A DNA stretch of 64,000 nt from Pseudomonas delhiensis (GTDB lineage: Bacteria; Pseudomonadota; Gammaproteobacteria; Pseudomonadales; Pseudomonadaceae): contig NZ_FZPC01000005.1 in the NCBI RefSeq assembly GCF_900187975.1, forward strand, positions 62,001-126,000. The letters are read 5' to 3'. Positions 31,164 to 40,853 of this stretch are shown piece by piece. Each line of letters starts with the position of its first letter. Position 1 is the first letter of the stretch. Below the pieces are notes generated by a model that was not told where the DNA came from, ran no database searches, and saw only the letters and a program-made list of their open reading frames with translations. Position numbers and translations under genes: made by a program.

Positions 31164-32086
31164 GCGGCCTGCGGGTGCTCAGGGCCGGGCCGCTGAGCCT
31201 GTTGCAGGACGCCGGCCGCCATGGCTGGCAGCACCTCGGGGTATCGCCGGGCGGGGCTGTGGATATCCATGCCGCGGCCTGGGCCAACCAGTTGCTGGGC
31301 AATGCCTGGGGCACGCCGCTGCTGGAAGTGGCCCTGGGCGGCCTGCGCCTGCGGGCGGAAGTCGATTGCTGGCTGGCGCTGTGCGGTGCGCAGGTGCCGG
31401 TTCGGCTGGATGGCGAAGCGCGTCCCGGCTGGTCGCGCTTCGTCGTGCATGCCGGGCAGGAACTGGAACTGGGCTTCGCCGCCAGCGGCCAGCGCGCCTA
31501 CCTGGCGGTGGCGGGCGGCTTCCGTGTCGAACCGGTGCTGGGCAGCGTCGCCACCCAGCTCCGTGAGGGGCTGGGCGGCCTGCACGGCGACGGCCGGGCG
31601 CTGGCGGAAGGCGACCTGCTGCCCTGCGAGGCCTGCGGCGAAGCCTTCGCGCGCGGTGCCAGCGTGCCCTGGCCCTACGTGCCGGACTACCGCGAGACGC
31701 CCGTGCTGCGCGTGCTGCACGGTGGCGATGCGGATGCCTTCGAACCCGGGCAGCGCGCGGCCTTCTTCAGCCGCACCTGGCAGCTCAGCCCGCAGTCCGA
31801 CCGCATGGGCGCGCGCCTGCACGGCGAGCCGCTGCGCGCGCCGCGCCGGCAGTGGTCGCTGGGCATGGTCCGCGGCGCCATCCAGGTGCCGCCGGACGGC
31901 CAACCCATCGTCCTGCTGGCCGACCACCAGAGCATGGGCGGCTACCCGCTGCTCGGCTTCGTCCACCCCCTGGACCTGGGCCGCCTGGCGCAGTGCCCGG
32001 CCCACGCCGAGGTGCGCTTCGCCGAGACGACCCTGGAAGCGGCCCAGGACGAGCTGCGGCGCTTCTACCGCTTCTTCCGCGGCTAG
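31160..32086 (+). CDS. pxpC: 5-oxoprolinase subunit C (KipA family)
   Basis: A 308-aa protein of the biotin-dependent carboxyltransferase/KipA family: LQDAGRHGWQHLGVSPGGAVD near the N-terminus, YLAVAGGF, and QSDRMGARLHG then SLGMVRGAIQVPPDGQPIVL near the end. The start ATG overlaps the pxpB stop; an upstream in-frame extension is an artefact. Its TAG stop shares CTAG with the stop of the convergent Lrp-type gene. Confidence 0.95.
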   Translation: MSGLRVLRAGPLSLLQDAGRHGWQHLGVSPGGAVDIHAAAWANQLLGNAWGTPLLEVALGGLRLRAEVDCWLALCGAQVPVRLDGEARPGWSRFVVHAGQELELGFAASGQRAYLAVAGGFRVEPVLGSVATQLREGLGGLHGDGRALAEGDLLPCEACGEAFARGASVPWPYVPDYRETPVLRVLHGGDADAFEPGQRAAFFSRTWQLSPQSDRMGARLHGEPLRAPRRQWSLGMVRGAIQVPPDGQPIVLLADHQSMGGYPLLGFVHPLDLGRLAQCPAHAEVRFAETTLEAAQDELRRFYRFFRG

Positions 32087-32565
32087 CGCGGCAGGTGCTG
32101 CAGGGGCAGCGGCGCCGATTCCTTGAGGGTGCTGATGGCGAAGTTGCTGCGGATGTCGCTCACCCCCGGCAGCTTCAGCAGGGTGCCGGTGAGGAAGCGC
32201 TCGTAGGCGCGCAGGTCCGGCACCACCACCTGCAGCAGGAAGTCCGACTCTCCGGAGACCAGGTGCACCGAGATCACCTCGGGCAGGTCGATCACCGCCT
32301 GGCGGAAGGCCTCGGCGTGTTCCTCGTGGTGGCGCTCCACCTTGATCCCGACGAATACCGTCAGGCCCAGGCCGACCTGGTCGCGGTCCAGGTCGGCGCC
32401 GTAGCGGCGGATCACCCCGGCCTCCTCCAGCAGGCGCACGCGGCGCAGGCAGGGGGAGGGCGACAGGCCGATGGCCTCGGCCAGCTGCACGTTGCTCAGG
32501 CGGCCGTCGCGCTGCAGCGCGGCGAGGATGCGGTGGTCGTAGGCGTCAAGCTTGTGGTTTGGCAT
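32083..32565 (-). CDS. Lrp/AsnC-family regulator
   Basis: A 160-aa regulator with an N-terminal helix-turn-helix (LDAYDHRILAALQRDGRLSN, then LAEAIGLSPSPCLRRVRLLEEAGVI) and a C-terminal RAM effector domain (VHLVSGESDFLLQVVVPD). The start is ATG 32565 (MPNHKLDAYD); a longer reading would cross the promoter. It is divergent from a LysE-type exporter, a frequent Lrp-target pairing, and convergent with pxpC. Confidence 0.9.
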   Translation of the reverse strand: MPNHKLDAYDHRILAALQRDGRLSNVQLAEAIGLSPSPCLRRVRLLEEAGVIRRYGADLDRDQVGLGLTVFVGIKVERHHEEHAEAFRQAVIDLPEVISVHLVSGESDFLLQVVVPDLRAYERFLTGTLLKLPGVSDIRSNFAISTLKESAPLPLQHLPR

Positions 32566-32702
32566 ATCTGGCCAGCTTTCAGGGTTTGGATTGGCAGATA
32601 ATGCCAAAACTACCTGAGTTGGCAAGCCGAATACGCAAGCACCTGCCCTGGCCTTCGGGCATAGAATCCTTGACCGGAATCCCTTCCTGCGGAGTGCGAA
32701 CC

Positions 32703-33329
32703 ATGGATTTCGGCGTCTTCCTGCTGGCCCTGGCGATGGTCTACCTGCTGCCCGGGCCGGACATGCTCCTGCTGCTGCACACCGGCGCCAGCCGCGGCGG
32801 CCGCGCGGCCCTGGTCACCGCCCTGGGCCTGGCCGCGGCGCGGGCCTGCCACGTGGCGCTGGCCGGCGCCGGGCTGGCCCTGCTGTTCCGCAGCGTGCCC
32901 TGGACCTTCGATGCGGTGCGCCTGGCCGGCGCGGCCTACCTGGCGTGGCTGGGGCTGCGCATGTTGCTGGCGCGGCCGTCGTTGGCTGGTATCGAGCCTG
33001 TGGCCGAGGTCCAGGCGCGGAGTTGGCGGCGGGCCTTTGGCAATGGGTTGTTGACCAATCTGCTCAATCCCAAGGCGTTGTTGTTCTGTTCGGTGCTGCT
33101 GCCGCAGTTCGTGCGGCCGGATGCGGGGCCGTTGGCGTTGCAGTTTGGCGCGCTGGGGGCGGTGCTGGTGTTGGTGGGCTTGGCTTTCGACGGTTTCTAC
33201 GCGCTGAGCGGGGCCCGGCTGGGACGCTGGCTGGAGCGGCATGCCTTGGCGCAGCGGGTGCAGCAGTGGGCTTTTGCTTCCCTGCTGATCGGGTTCGGGG
33301 CGCGGTTGGCATTGTTGAGGGAGGTGTAG
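32703..33329 (+). CDS. LysE/RhtB-family amino-acid exporter
   Basis: A 208-aa inner-membrane protein with about six helices and the family N-terminal motif YLLPGPDMLLLLHTGASRGG. It probably exports an amino acid under control of the divergent Lrp-like regulator; the substrate is unknown. Codon use changes within the gene: up to about 32970 third positions are mostly C/G, while beyond it TTG, GTT and GGT become common. The TAG stop is formed by the first bases of a REP type C element (GTAGGAG). Confidence 0.88.
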   Translation: MDFGVFLLALAMVYLLPGPDMLLLLHTGASRGGRAALVTALGLAAARACHVALAGAGLALLFRSVPWTFDAVRLAGAAYLAWLGLRMLLARPSLAGIEPVAEVQARSWRRAFGNGLLTNLLNPKALLFCSVLLPQFVRPDAGPLALQFGALGAVLVLVGLAFDGFYALSGARLGRWLERHALAQRVQQWAFASLLIGFGARLALLREV

Positions 33330-33404
33330 GAGTGAGCTTGCTCGCGAAGGGATTTCGCCGGGGGCTGTGGGGTTGGGCGGGTTCGCGAGCAAGCTCGCTC
33401 CTAC
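33326..33404. repeat. REP type C pair overlapping the lysE stop
   Basis: GTAGGAGTGAGCTTGCTCGC starts at 33326, so bases 33327-33329 are the lysE stop codon. The inverted partner ends at 33404. Confidence 0.88.
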
Positions 33405-33454
33405 AAGAGGAGGTGGGTGTGTGGGGGCGTTGTGGATTACAGGGATGCTCCGTT

Positions 33455-33624
33455 CCCCTCACCCCAGCCCTCTCCCGGAGGGAGAGGGGGCCGTTCGGAG
33501 TGCGCTGATAATTCGGCGTTAGCCGGACGCTGTGCTATCCGGCTGAAACCTTACCTCCAGCCGGCACGGACAAGCTCCCTCTCCCTTCAGGGCGGGGCGC
33601 GCAGCCGAGGGCTGGGGAGAGGGA
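33455..33624. repeat. Type E inverted repeat (CTCTCCC-rich) before dppF
   Basis: CCCTCACCCCAGCCCTCTCC (33456 on), itself a hairpin with GGAGGGAGAGGG, faces a related inverted copy at 33575-33624 ending GGGCTGGGGAGAGGG. This is another dispersed intergenic family of pseudomonads. The whole 33330-33656 gap is repeats, with no gene. Confidence 0.75.
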
Positions 33625-33656
33625 ACGGGACCCAGCACGAGCACCACCGTCCCCGG

Positions 33657-34628
33657 CTACCCCAGAAACTGCTCCGCATGGTGACAAGCCACCTGCCGCT
33701 CATCCAGCGGCCGCAGCGCCGGCACCTCCACCTTGCAGCGCTCCGTCGCATAGGGGCAGCGCTTGTGGAAGGCGCAGCCGCTGGGCGGGTTGAGCGGGTT
33801 GGGCAGCTCGCCCTGGATCTTGATCTTCGGCTTGCCCGGGTCCGGGTGGATGGCCGGGGTGGCCGAGAGCAGGGCGCGGGTGTAGGGGTGCAGCGGACGT
33901 TCGTAGAGCTTGTCCGCCGGGCCCATTTCCGCCGGGCGGCCGAGGTACATCACCAGCACGTCGTCGGCCACGTGGCGCACCACCGCCAGGTTGTGGGAGA
34001 TGAACACGTAGGCGGTGCCGAACTCTTCCTGCAGGTCCATGAACAGGTTGAGCACCTGGGCCTGGATCGACACGTCCAGCGCCGAGGTCGGCTCGTCGGC
34101 CACCAGCACCTTGGGCTGCAGCATCATGGCGCGGGCCAGGGCGATGCGCTGGCGCTGGCCGCCGGAGAACATGTGCGGGTAACGCTGGTAGTGCTCCGGG
34201 CGCAGGCCCACCTGCTGCATCATCGCCTGTACCCGCTCGCGGCGCTCGCCGCGCGACAGGCTGGTGTTGATCAGCAGCGGCTCGCCGAGCTGGTCGCCGA
34301 TCTTCTGCCGCGGGTTGAGCGAGGCGTAGGGGTTCTGGAACACCATCTGCACGTCGCGGCGCAATTGCCTGCGCTGCTCGTGGCTGGCGCCCTTCACCTC
34401 CTGCCCGGCGATGCGCAGGGAGCCGGAGGTGGGCTCCTCGATCAGCGTCAGGGCGCGGGCCAGGGTGGACTTGCCGCAGCCGGACTCGCCGACCACCGCC
34501 AGGGTCTTGCCGGCCTGCAGTTCGAAGGACACGCCGTTGAGGGCGCGGACCAGGGCGTGGGGCTTGAACAGGCCCTGGGCGATGTCGTAGTGGCGGGTCA
34601 GGTCGCGGGCGGTCAGTACGGCTTCCAT
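33657..34628 (-). CDS. dppF: Dipeptide ABC transporter ATPase DppF
   Basis: A 323-aa oligopeptide-transport ATPase. Walker A is GESGCGKST, the signature is FSGGQRQRIALARA, Walker B is VLVADEPTSALD, and the C-terminal oligo_HPY domain has a cysteine cluster (CAFHKRCPYATERC) that probably binds an iron-sulfur cluster. With DppD it powers the DppBC permease. The start overlaps the dppD stop by ATGA. It is the last gene of the dpp operon. Confidence 0.94.
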   Translation of the reverse strand: MEAVLTARDLTRHYDIAQGLFKPHALVRALNGVSFELQAGKTLAVVGESGCGKSTLARALTLIEEPTSGSLRIAGQEVKGASHEQRRQLRRDVQMVFQNPYASLNPRQKIGDQLGEPLLINTSLSRGERRERVQAMMQQVGLRPEHYQRYPHMFSGGQRQRIALARAMMLQPKVLVADEPTSALDVSIQAQVLNLFMDLQEEFGTAYVFISHNLAVVRHVADDVLVMYLGRPAEMGPADKLYERPLHPYTRALLSATPAIHPDPGKPKIKIQGELPNPLNPPSGCAFHKRCPYATERCKVEVPALRPLDERQVACHHAEQFLG

Positions 34629-35599
34629 CAGACCACCTCCTTGAGGTTCAGCGGGTAGTAGCAGCGCACCGCGCCGCGGACGTGGGGTTCCAGGGCCGGG
34701 CGGGTGGCGCGGCAGTCGTCGTGCACGTAGGGGCAGCGCGGCGACAGCAGGCAGCCCTGCGGGCGGTCGTAGCGGCCGGGGACGATGCCGGGCAGGGTGG
34801 CCAGGCGCTCTTCGCCGGCACTGTGCTCGGGAATCGCTTTCAGCAGCGCCTCGGTGTAGGGGTGGGTGGGCAGGTCGAACAGCGCCGGCACCTGGCCGAT
34901 CTCCACCGCCTGGCCCGCATACATCACGCAGACGCGCTGGGCGGTCTCGGCGACCACGGCGAGGTCGTGGGTGATCAGGATCAGCGCCATGCCCTCGTCG
35001 CGCTGCAGGTTCAGCAGCAGTTCCATGATCTGCGCCTGGATGGTCACGTCCAGCGCCGTGGTGGGTTCGTCGGCGATCAGCAGCTTGGGCTCGCCGGCGA
35101 TGGCCATGGCGATCGCCACGCGCTGGCTCATGCCGCCGGAGAGCTGGTGCGGGTAGGCGTCCAGGCGCTGGGCGGCGCCGGGGATCTCGACCTTCTCCAG
35201 CAGCTCCAGGGCGCGCTGGCGCGCGGCCTTGCCGCGCAGGCCGAGGTGCAGCCTGAGCACTTCCTCGATCTGGAAGCCCACGGTGTAGCTGGGGTTGAGG
35301 GCGGTCATCGGGTCCTGGAAGACCATGGCGATGTCCTTGCCGACGATGCGCCGGCGCTCGCGGCCCTTGAGCCTGAGCATGTCGCTGCCGTCGAAGCGCA
35401 GGGTGTCGGCGGTGATGCGCCCGGGGGAGTCGATCAGGCCCATCAGCGCCATCATGGTCACCGACTTGCCGGAGCCGGACTCGCCGACGATGGCCAGCAC
35501 CTCGCCCTTGTCGACGTTCAGGTCGAGGCCGTCGACCACGGGCACGGCGTCGGCGCCGCCGAAGCGCACCGAGAGGTTGCGGATTTCCAGGAGGCTCAT
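34628..35599 (-). CDS. dppD: Dipeptide ABC transporter ATPase DppD
   Basis: A 323-aa partner ATPase: Walker [36 protein letters not shown] and the C-terminal cysteine pattern ([14 protein letters not shown]). It is separated from dppC by 124 bp, most of which is a REP type C pair. The preceding genes are spaced 10-64 bp apart, so this is the main break in the operon. Confidence 0.94.
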   Translation of the reverse strand: MSLLEIRNLSVRFGGADAVPVVDGLDLNVDKGEVLAIVGESGSGKSVTMMALMGLIDSPGRITADTLRFDGSDMLRLKGRERRRIVGKDIAMVFQDPMTALNPSYTVGFQIEEVLRLHLGLRGKAARQRALELLEKVEIPGAAQRLDAYPHQLSGGMSQRVAIAMAIAGEPKLLIADEPTTALDVTIQAQIMELLLNLQRDEGMALILITHDLAVVAETAQRVCVMYAGQAVEIGQVPALFDLPTHPYTEALLKAIPEHSAGEERLATLPGIVPGRYDRPQGCLLSPRCPYVHDDCRATRPALEPHVRGAVRCYYPLNLKEVV

Positions 35600-35625
35600 A
35601 CGGCGGTCTCCAGCGAATTCTTCCT

Positions 35626-35694
35626 GTAGGAGCGAGCTTGCTCGCGAACGTCGGTATGGCGGGGATGCAGGTTCGCGAGCAAGCTCGCTCCTAC
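35626..35694. repeat. REP type C pair inside the dpp operon
   Basis: GTAGGAGCGAGCTTGCTCGC at 35626 and its inverted partner ending at 35694 lie between dppC and dppD. Paired hairpins here may block 3' exonucleases and raise upstream relative to downstream mRNA. Confidence 0.9.
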
Positions 35695-35723
35695 GAAAAG
35701 CGCAGTCTTCATCGGGATCGTCC

Positions 35724-36635
35724 TCAGGCCGCGCTCTTGAGTTTCGGGTCCAGCGCGTCGCGCAGGCCGTCGCCCACCAGGTTGATCGCCAGCACGCTGA
35801 GCAGGATGGCCAGGCCCGGCAGGCTCACCACCCACCAGGCGCGCTCGATGTAGTCGCGCGCCGAGGCCAGCATGGTGCCCCACTCCGGGGTCGGCGGCTG
35901 CACGCCGAGGCCGAGGAAGCCCAGGGCGGCGGCGTCGAGGATGGCCGAGGAGAAGCTCAGGGTGGCCTGGACGATCAGCGGCGCCATGCAGTTGGGCAGC
36001 ACGGTGACGAACATCAGCCGCCAGATGCCGGCGCCGGCCAGGCGCGAGGCGGTGACGTAGTCGCGGTTGACCTCGCCGAGCACCGCCGCGCGGGTCAGGC
36101 GCACGTAGGAGGGCAGCGAGACCACGGCGATGGCGATCACGGTATTGAACAGCCCTGGGCCGAGCACCGCGACTATGGCCACCGCCAGCAGCAGCGAGGG
36201 CAGCGCCAGCATGATGTCCATCAGGCGCATGATCACCGGGCCCAGGCGGGTCGGCGAGAAGCCGGCGACCAGGCCCAGCACCAGCCCCGGCAGCAGCGAG
36301 ATGACCACCGAGCTCAGGGCGATCAGCAGCGACAGGCGGGCGCCGAAGATCAGCCGCGAGAGCATGTCGCGGCCCACTTCGTCGGTGCCCAGCAGGAACT
36401 GCCCGCTGCCGCCCTCCAGCCACACCGGCGGGGTGAGCAGGAAGTCGCGGAACTGCTCGCTGGGGTCGTGGGGCGCCACCCAGGGCGCGAACAGCGCGCA
36501 GAAGACGATCAGCACCATGAACGCCAGGCCGCCGACCGCACCCTTGTTGTGCGCGAAAGCTTGCCAGAACTCTTTCAGGGGCGAGGGGTAGACCAGGCTC
36601 GGGTCGCCGGCGGGAGCGTTTTGCATGGAATTCAT
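35724..36635 (-). CDS. dppC: Dipeptide ABC transporter permease DppC
   Basis: A 303-aa permease with an N-terminal helix ([21 protein letters not shown]), the OppC-type N-terminal domain and five further helices. The EAA region is around [27 protein letters not shown]. It forms the channel with DppB, whose stop lies 10 bp upstream. Confidence 0.94.
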   Translation of the reverse strand: MNSMQNAPAGDPSLVYPSPLKEFWQAFAHNKGAVGGLAFMVLIVFCALFAPWVAPHDPSEQFRDFLLTPPVWLEGGSGQFLLGTDEVGRDMLSRLIFGARLSLLIALSSVVISLLPGLVLGLVAGFSPTRLGPVIMRLMDIMLALPSLLLAVAIVAVLGPGLFNTVIAIAVVSLPSYVRLTRAAVLGEVNRDYVTASRLAGAGIWRLMFVTVLPNCMAPLIVQATLSFSSAILDAAALGFLGLGVQPPTPEWGTMLASARDYIERAWWVVSLPGLAILLSVLAINLVGDGLRDALDPKLKSAA

Positions 36636-36645
36636 CGCGGGCTCC

Positions 36646-37656
36646 TCAGCGTTGGTGGCGAATGCGCGGGTTGACCAGGCCGTAGAGGATGTCCACGGTG
36701 AAGTTGACCAGGATCACCAGGGTGGCGACCAGCAGGATGCCGTTCTGCACCACCGGGTAGTCGCGGCGGCTGATGGCGTCGATCAGCCACTTGCCGATGC
36801 CCGGCCAGGAGAAGATGGTCTCGGTCAGCACGGCGCCGGCCAGCAGCGCGCCGACCTGCAGGCCGAACACGGTGAGCACCGGGATCATGGCGTTGCGCAG
36901 GGCGTGCACGAACACCACCCGGGCCGGCGACAGGCCCTTGGCGCGGGCGGTGCGCACGTAGTCCTCGCGCAGCACCTCGAGCATCGCCGAGCGGGTCATG
37001 CGGGCGATCACCGCCAGCGGGATGGTGCCCAGCACGATGGCCGGCAGCACCAGGTGGTGCAGGGCGTCGAGGAAGGCGCCCTGCTCGTCGGAGAGCAGGG
37101 TGTCGATGAGCATGAAGCCGGTCACAGGCTCAATGTCGTAGAGCAGGTCCAGGCGCCCGGACACCGGCGTCCAGCCGAGTGTCACGGAGAACAGCATGAT
37201 GAGGATCAGGCCCCACCAGAAGATCGGCATCGAGTAGCCGGCCAGGGAGATGGTCATCACCCCATGGTCGAAGATCGAGCCGCGCTTGAGCGCCGCGATC
37301 ACCCCGGCCAGCAGGCCGAAGGTGCCGGCGAACAGCATGGCCGCGATGGCCAGCTCCAGGGTCGCCGGGAACAGCGTGAGGAACTCGTGCCAGACGCTGT
37401 CGCGGGTGACCAGGGATTCGCCGAGGTTGCCCTGGGCGAGGTTGCCGATGTAGTCCAGGTACTGCTGGTACAGCGGCTCGTCCAGGCCCAGGCGGTGCAT
37501 GGCCTCGGCGTGCATCTGCGGGTCGACGCGGCGCTCGCCCATCATCACCTCGACCGGGTCGCCGGGGATCATGCGGATCAGCGCGAAGGTCAGCAGCGTG
37601 ACGCCGAAGAAGGTGGGGATGAGCAGGCCGAAGCGGCGTGCGATGAAACTCAGCAT
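36646..37656 (-). CDS. dppB: Dipeptide ABC transporter permease DppB
   Basis: A 336-aa permease with six helices. It starts MLSFIARRFGLLIPTFFGVT, carries the periplasmic loop typical of OppB/DppB proteins, and has an EAA loop (LREDYVRTARAKGLSPARVVFVHALRN). It lies 64 bp downstream of the dppA4 stop in the same operon. Confidence 0.94.
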   Translation of the reverse strand: MLSFIARRFGLLIPTFFGVTLLTFALIRMIPGDPVEVMMGERRVDPQMHAEAMHRLGLDEPLYQQYLDYIGNLAQGNLGESLVTRDSVWHEFLTLFPATLELAIAAMLFAGTFGLLAGVIAALKRGSIFDHGVMTISLAGYSMPIFWWGLILIMLFSVTLGWTPVSGRLDLLYDIEPVTGFMLIDTLLSDEQGAFLDALHHLVLPAIVLGTIPLAVIARMTRSAMLEVLREDYVRTARAKGLSPARVVFVHALRNAMIPVLTVFGLQVGALLAGAVLTETIFSWPGIGKWLIDAISRRDYPVVQNGILLVATLVILVNFTVDILYGLVNPRIRHQR

Positions 37657-37720
37657 GGTGGTGGAGCACTCCTCATCGCGCGGCTGCCCGCCGGGGTAGG
37701 GCGGGCGCCGCTTTTTCTTG

Positions 37721-39304
37721 TCACTTCACCCGGGTTTCGGCGAAGTTGTTGTTGCTCAGCGGGCTGATGGTGTAGCCCTCGATGTTGCTGCGGCGCACAT
37801 TGAACAGCTTAGGATGCGCCAGGGGAATCCAGGGGGCCTGTTCGTGGAATATCTTTGTCGCCTTTTCATAAAGTTCCTGCCGTTTCGACCGCTCGTCGGT
37901 GCGCCGGGCCTGCTGGATCAGTGATTCGAAGGCCGCATCGCACCAGCGCGCCTGGTTTTCCCCGGACTTCGCCGCCGCGCAGCTGAGGTTCGGACTGAGG
38001 AAGTTGTCCGGGTCGCCGTTGTCGCCGGCCCAGCCGAGCAGCGAGAGGTCGTGCTCGCCGGCCTTGGAGCGCTTGAGCAGCTCGCCCCATTCCAGCGAAC
38101 GGATCTGCAAGGCGATGCCGACCTTGGCCAGGTCCGCCTGCATCATCTGTGCCGCCAGCGCCGGGTTGGGGATGGTCGGCGAGCTGCCGTTGCGGATGAA
38201 CAGCGTCAGCTTCAGGCCGTCCACCCCGGCTTCCTCGAGCAGGGCCCGGGCGCGCTCGGGGTCGTGCGGCCAGTCCTGCAGGGCCTCGTTGTAGCCCAGC
38301 AGGGTGGACGGATAGGGGTTGATCGCCGGGGTCGCGGCGCCGGGGCCGAACACCGCGTCGAGCAGGGCCGGCTTGTCGATGGCCAGGTTGATGGCCTGGC
38401 GCACGCGCACGTCGTCCAGCGGCTTGTGCTGGGTGTTGAGGGCCACGTAGGTGGTCAGCAGGGCGTCGGTGCTGTCCACCGCCAGGCCCGCTTCCTTCTG
38501 CAGCTGCGGCACGTCGGCGGGCTTGGGGTAGAGCGCCACCTGGCACTCGCCGCGGCGCAGCTTCTGCATGCGCACGTTGGGGTCCAGGGTGATGGCGAAC
38601 ACCAGGTTGTCGATCGCCGGCTTGCCGCCGAAGTAGTCCGGGTTGGCCTTGTAGCGCACCTGGGCGTCGCGGGCGTAGCGGCTGAAGACGAAGGGCCCGG
38701 TGCCGATGGGCTGGGTGTTGAGCTGCTCCGGCTTGCCGGCCTTGAGCAGCTGGTCGCCGTATTCGGCCGAGTAGATGGAGGCGAAGCCCATGGCCATGTC
38801 GGCGAGGAAGGGCGCCTCCGGGTGGTTGAGGGTGATACGCACGGTCAGGTCGTCGAGCTTGTCCACCGACTTGATCAGCTCGCCCATGCCCATGGCTTCG
38901 AAGTAGGGGTAGCCGCGCGGCGCCGAGGCATGCCAGGGATGTTGCGGGTCCAGGGCGCGGCGGAAGCTCCAGAGCACGTCGTCGGCGTTGAGGGTGCGGC
39001 TGGGCTTGAAGTACTCGGTGCTGTGGAACTTCACCCCCGGGCGCAGGTGGAAGCTGTAGGTCAGCCCGTCGGGGCTGACCTCCCAGCTTTGCGCCAGTGC
39101 CGGCACTACCTCGGTGGTGCCCGGGCGGAACGCCACCAGGCGGCTGAACACCGTCTCGGCGGCAGCGTCGGCGGTGACCGCGCCGGTGTACTGGACGATG
39201 TCGAAGCCTTCCGGGCTGGCCTCGGTGCAGACCACCAGGTTCTGCGCCAGCGCGGGGCCGGCGCCGAGGGCCAGGAGCAGGGGCAGGTAGCGCGGGACGG
39301 GCAT
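37721..39304 (-). CDS. dppA4: Dipeptide-binding protein, DppA4-like
   Basis: A 527-aa periplasmic binding protein of SBP family 5 with a Sec signal peptide (about 1-20, ending ALA) and no lipobox cysteine. The conserved N-terminal VVCTEASPEGFD and WEVSPDGLTYSFHLRPGVKF are present, as is the ligand-site GDNGDPDNFL. It is closer to the DppA2-like protein (47023-48648) than to the DppA1/A3 pair. It lies between opdP and dppB, so it is probably the receptor most tightly linked to DppBCDF. The numbering follows P. aeruginosa from memory. Confidence 0.88.
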   Translation of the reverse strand: MPVPRYLPLLLALGAGPALAQNLVVCTEASPEGFDIVQYTGAVTADAAAETVFSRLVAFRPGTTEVVPALAQSWEVSPDGLTYSFHLRPGVKFHSTEYFKPSRTLNADDVLWSFRRALDPQHPWHASAPRGYPYFEAMGMGELIKSVDKLDDLTVRITLNHPEAPFLADMAMGFASIYSAEYGDQLLKAGKPEQLNTQPIGTGPFVFSRYARDAQVRYKANPDYFGGKPAIDNLVFAITLDPNVRMQKLRRGECQVALYPKPADVPQLQKEAGLAVDSTDALLTTYVALNTQHKPLDDVRVRQAINLAIDKPALLDAVFGPGAATPAINPYPSTLLGYNEALQDWPHDPERARALLEEAGVDGLKLTLFIRNGSSPTIPNPALAAQMMQADLAKVGIALQIRSLEWGELLKRSKAGEHDLSLLGWAGDNGDPDNFLSPNLSCAAAKSGENQARWCDAAFESLIQQARRTDERSKRQELYEKATKIFHEQAPWIPLAHPKLFNVRRSNIEGYTISPLSNNNFAETRVK

Positions 39305-39314
39305 GCAGGTTCTC

Positions 39315-40694
39315 CTACAGCAGGTCGAAGGGGAAGGTGCTGACCAGGCGGACTTCGTCGACGCTGCCGTCGACCTGGTTCTGGCTGGCCAGGTGCTTCA
39401 TGTACATCAGGCGGAACCTGCTGCGCTTGAGCGGGCCGTCCTGGATCACGTAGGTGCCCATCAGGCCCAGTTCGTGGTGCTTCTCGCCGTCCTGGCCACG
39501 AACTTCAGCGTAGTTGCCGTAGGCGCCGTTGCGGTCCCCGTCGTAGTGGCTGCCGTCGATGTCCCAGCCCTTGGCGTACCACACCGCGGTGCTCAGGCCG
39601 GGCACGCCGTAGGGCGCGAAGTCGGTGCCGTAGCGCAGCTGCACGGATTTCTCGTTGGGCCCGTTGTAGTCCGACAGCAGCGAGTTGGCCAGGTAGATGG
39701 CCGAGGTTTCGTGCACGTAGTCGAAGTACTCGTTGCCGTCGACCTGCTGCCAGCCGAGCATCAGCGAGTGGGCGCCGCGGCTGAGGGTGAAGGCCAGGCT
39801 CCAGGTGTCGTTGTCGATGTAGCCGGCCTCGCGGTTGCCGGTGTCGCGGGTGCTGTAGAGGTTGAAGCTGGTGTTCAGGGCCAGGCTCTGCGCATCGCCC
39901 AGGTCGTGGGAGAAGCCGAGGTAGTACTGGTTCCAGACATCCTCGAAGTGCCCGCCGTAGGCCGTCACCGAGAGGTTGTCGGCGACCTTGTAGGTGCCGC
40001 CGAGGTAGCTGTAGCGGTCGCCCTTGACCTGGCGCGTGCCGTACTCGGTGGTGAGGTCCTCGTCGCCCGCCCCGGTGCGCGGGCTGGCGCGGGTGAAGCT
40101 GCCGCCCTGCAGCGAGAGGCCGGCCAGCTCCTCGCTGACCAGCCCCACGCCGTTGAAGCTCGACGGCAGGGCGCGGTTGTCGATGCTGTTGAACACCGGC
40201 GTCTCGACCTGGAAGCGCCCGGCCTTGAGCTCGGTGTCGGAGACCCGCAGGCGCAGGTTGGCGATGCCCATCTTCGACCACTCGTCCACCGCCTCGCCGT
40301 CGCCGTGGGTCAGGGTGCGGTTGCCGCCGCCGCCGATCACGCCCTTGCCGCGCTCCAGGTTGATGGCGTTGAAGCCGGCCAGGTCCAGGCCGAAGCCGAC
40401 GGTGCCCTGGGTGTAGCCGGAGCTGTACTGGAGGATGGTGCCCTGGACCCAGGTGCGGCGGCTGTGGGTGAACTCCGAACCGCCCTCCTTGGGGATGCGG
40501 AAGCCGAAGCTGTCGTGCATCTGCTCGCGGGAGAAGAAGTTGCGTGTGCTCAGGGTCAGCTTCTGGCCTTCGACGAAGCCGCTGGCGCCGGCCTGGCCCT
40601 TGTCCGAATCGTCCTCGGCGGCCCAGGCCTGGCCGAGCAGCCCGGCGCCGATCGCCAGGCCCAGTACGGTGGGTTTGATGTAGGGACACTGCAT
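39315..40694 (-). CDS. opdP: OprD-family outer-membrane porin OpdP (glycine-glutamate/dipeptide)
   Basis: A 459-aa OprD-family porin. The signal peptide ends AWA (about residue 25), and the 18-strand barrel starts EGQKLTLSTRNFFSR, with SRRTWVQGTILQYSSGYT and KGDRYSYLGGTY. The C-terminus is hydrophobic (STFPFDLL). OpdP carries dipeptides and some carbapenems across the outer membrane in P. aeruginosa. It sits 10 bp before dppA4 and 159 bp after dppA3. A very similar second porin gene lies at 45069-46451. Confidence 0.9.
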   Translation of the reverse strand: MQCPYIKPTVLGLAIGAGLLGQAWAAEDDSDKGQAGASGFVEGQKLTLSTRNFFSREQMHDSFGFRIPKEGGSEFTHSRRTWVQGTILQYSSGYTQGTVGFGLDLAGFNAINLERGKGVIGGGGNRTLTHGDGEAVDEWSKMGIANLRLRVSDTELKAGRFQVETPVFNSIDNRALPSSFNGVGLVSEELAGLSLQGGSFTRASPRTGAGDEDLTTEYGTRQVKGDRYSYLGGTYKVADNLSVTAYGGHFEDVWNQYYLGFSHDLGDAQSLALNTSFNLYSTRDTGNREAGYIDNDTWSLAFTLSRGAHSLMLGWQQVDGNEYFDYVHETSAIYLANSLLSDYNGPNEKSVQLRYGTDFAPYGVPGLSTAVWYAKGWDIDGSHYDGDRNGAYGNYAEVRGQDGEKHHELGLMGTYVIQDGPLKRSRFRLMYMKHLASQNQVDGSVDEVRLVSTFPFDLL

Positions 40695-40853
40695 GGGGTT
40701 GCTCCTTCTTTCTTCTTCGTTGTTGTTCGAGACGGCAAACGCATCCCGCCGCGCCTGCCGGGGCTGGCACGCTGGGAGTGAGGCAGTGGCGAAACGAAGG
40801 GCCGCCCGGTCTGTGCCGGGCTGGCCTGCCCGCGGTGGGACCGCGGGCTGCGG

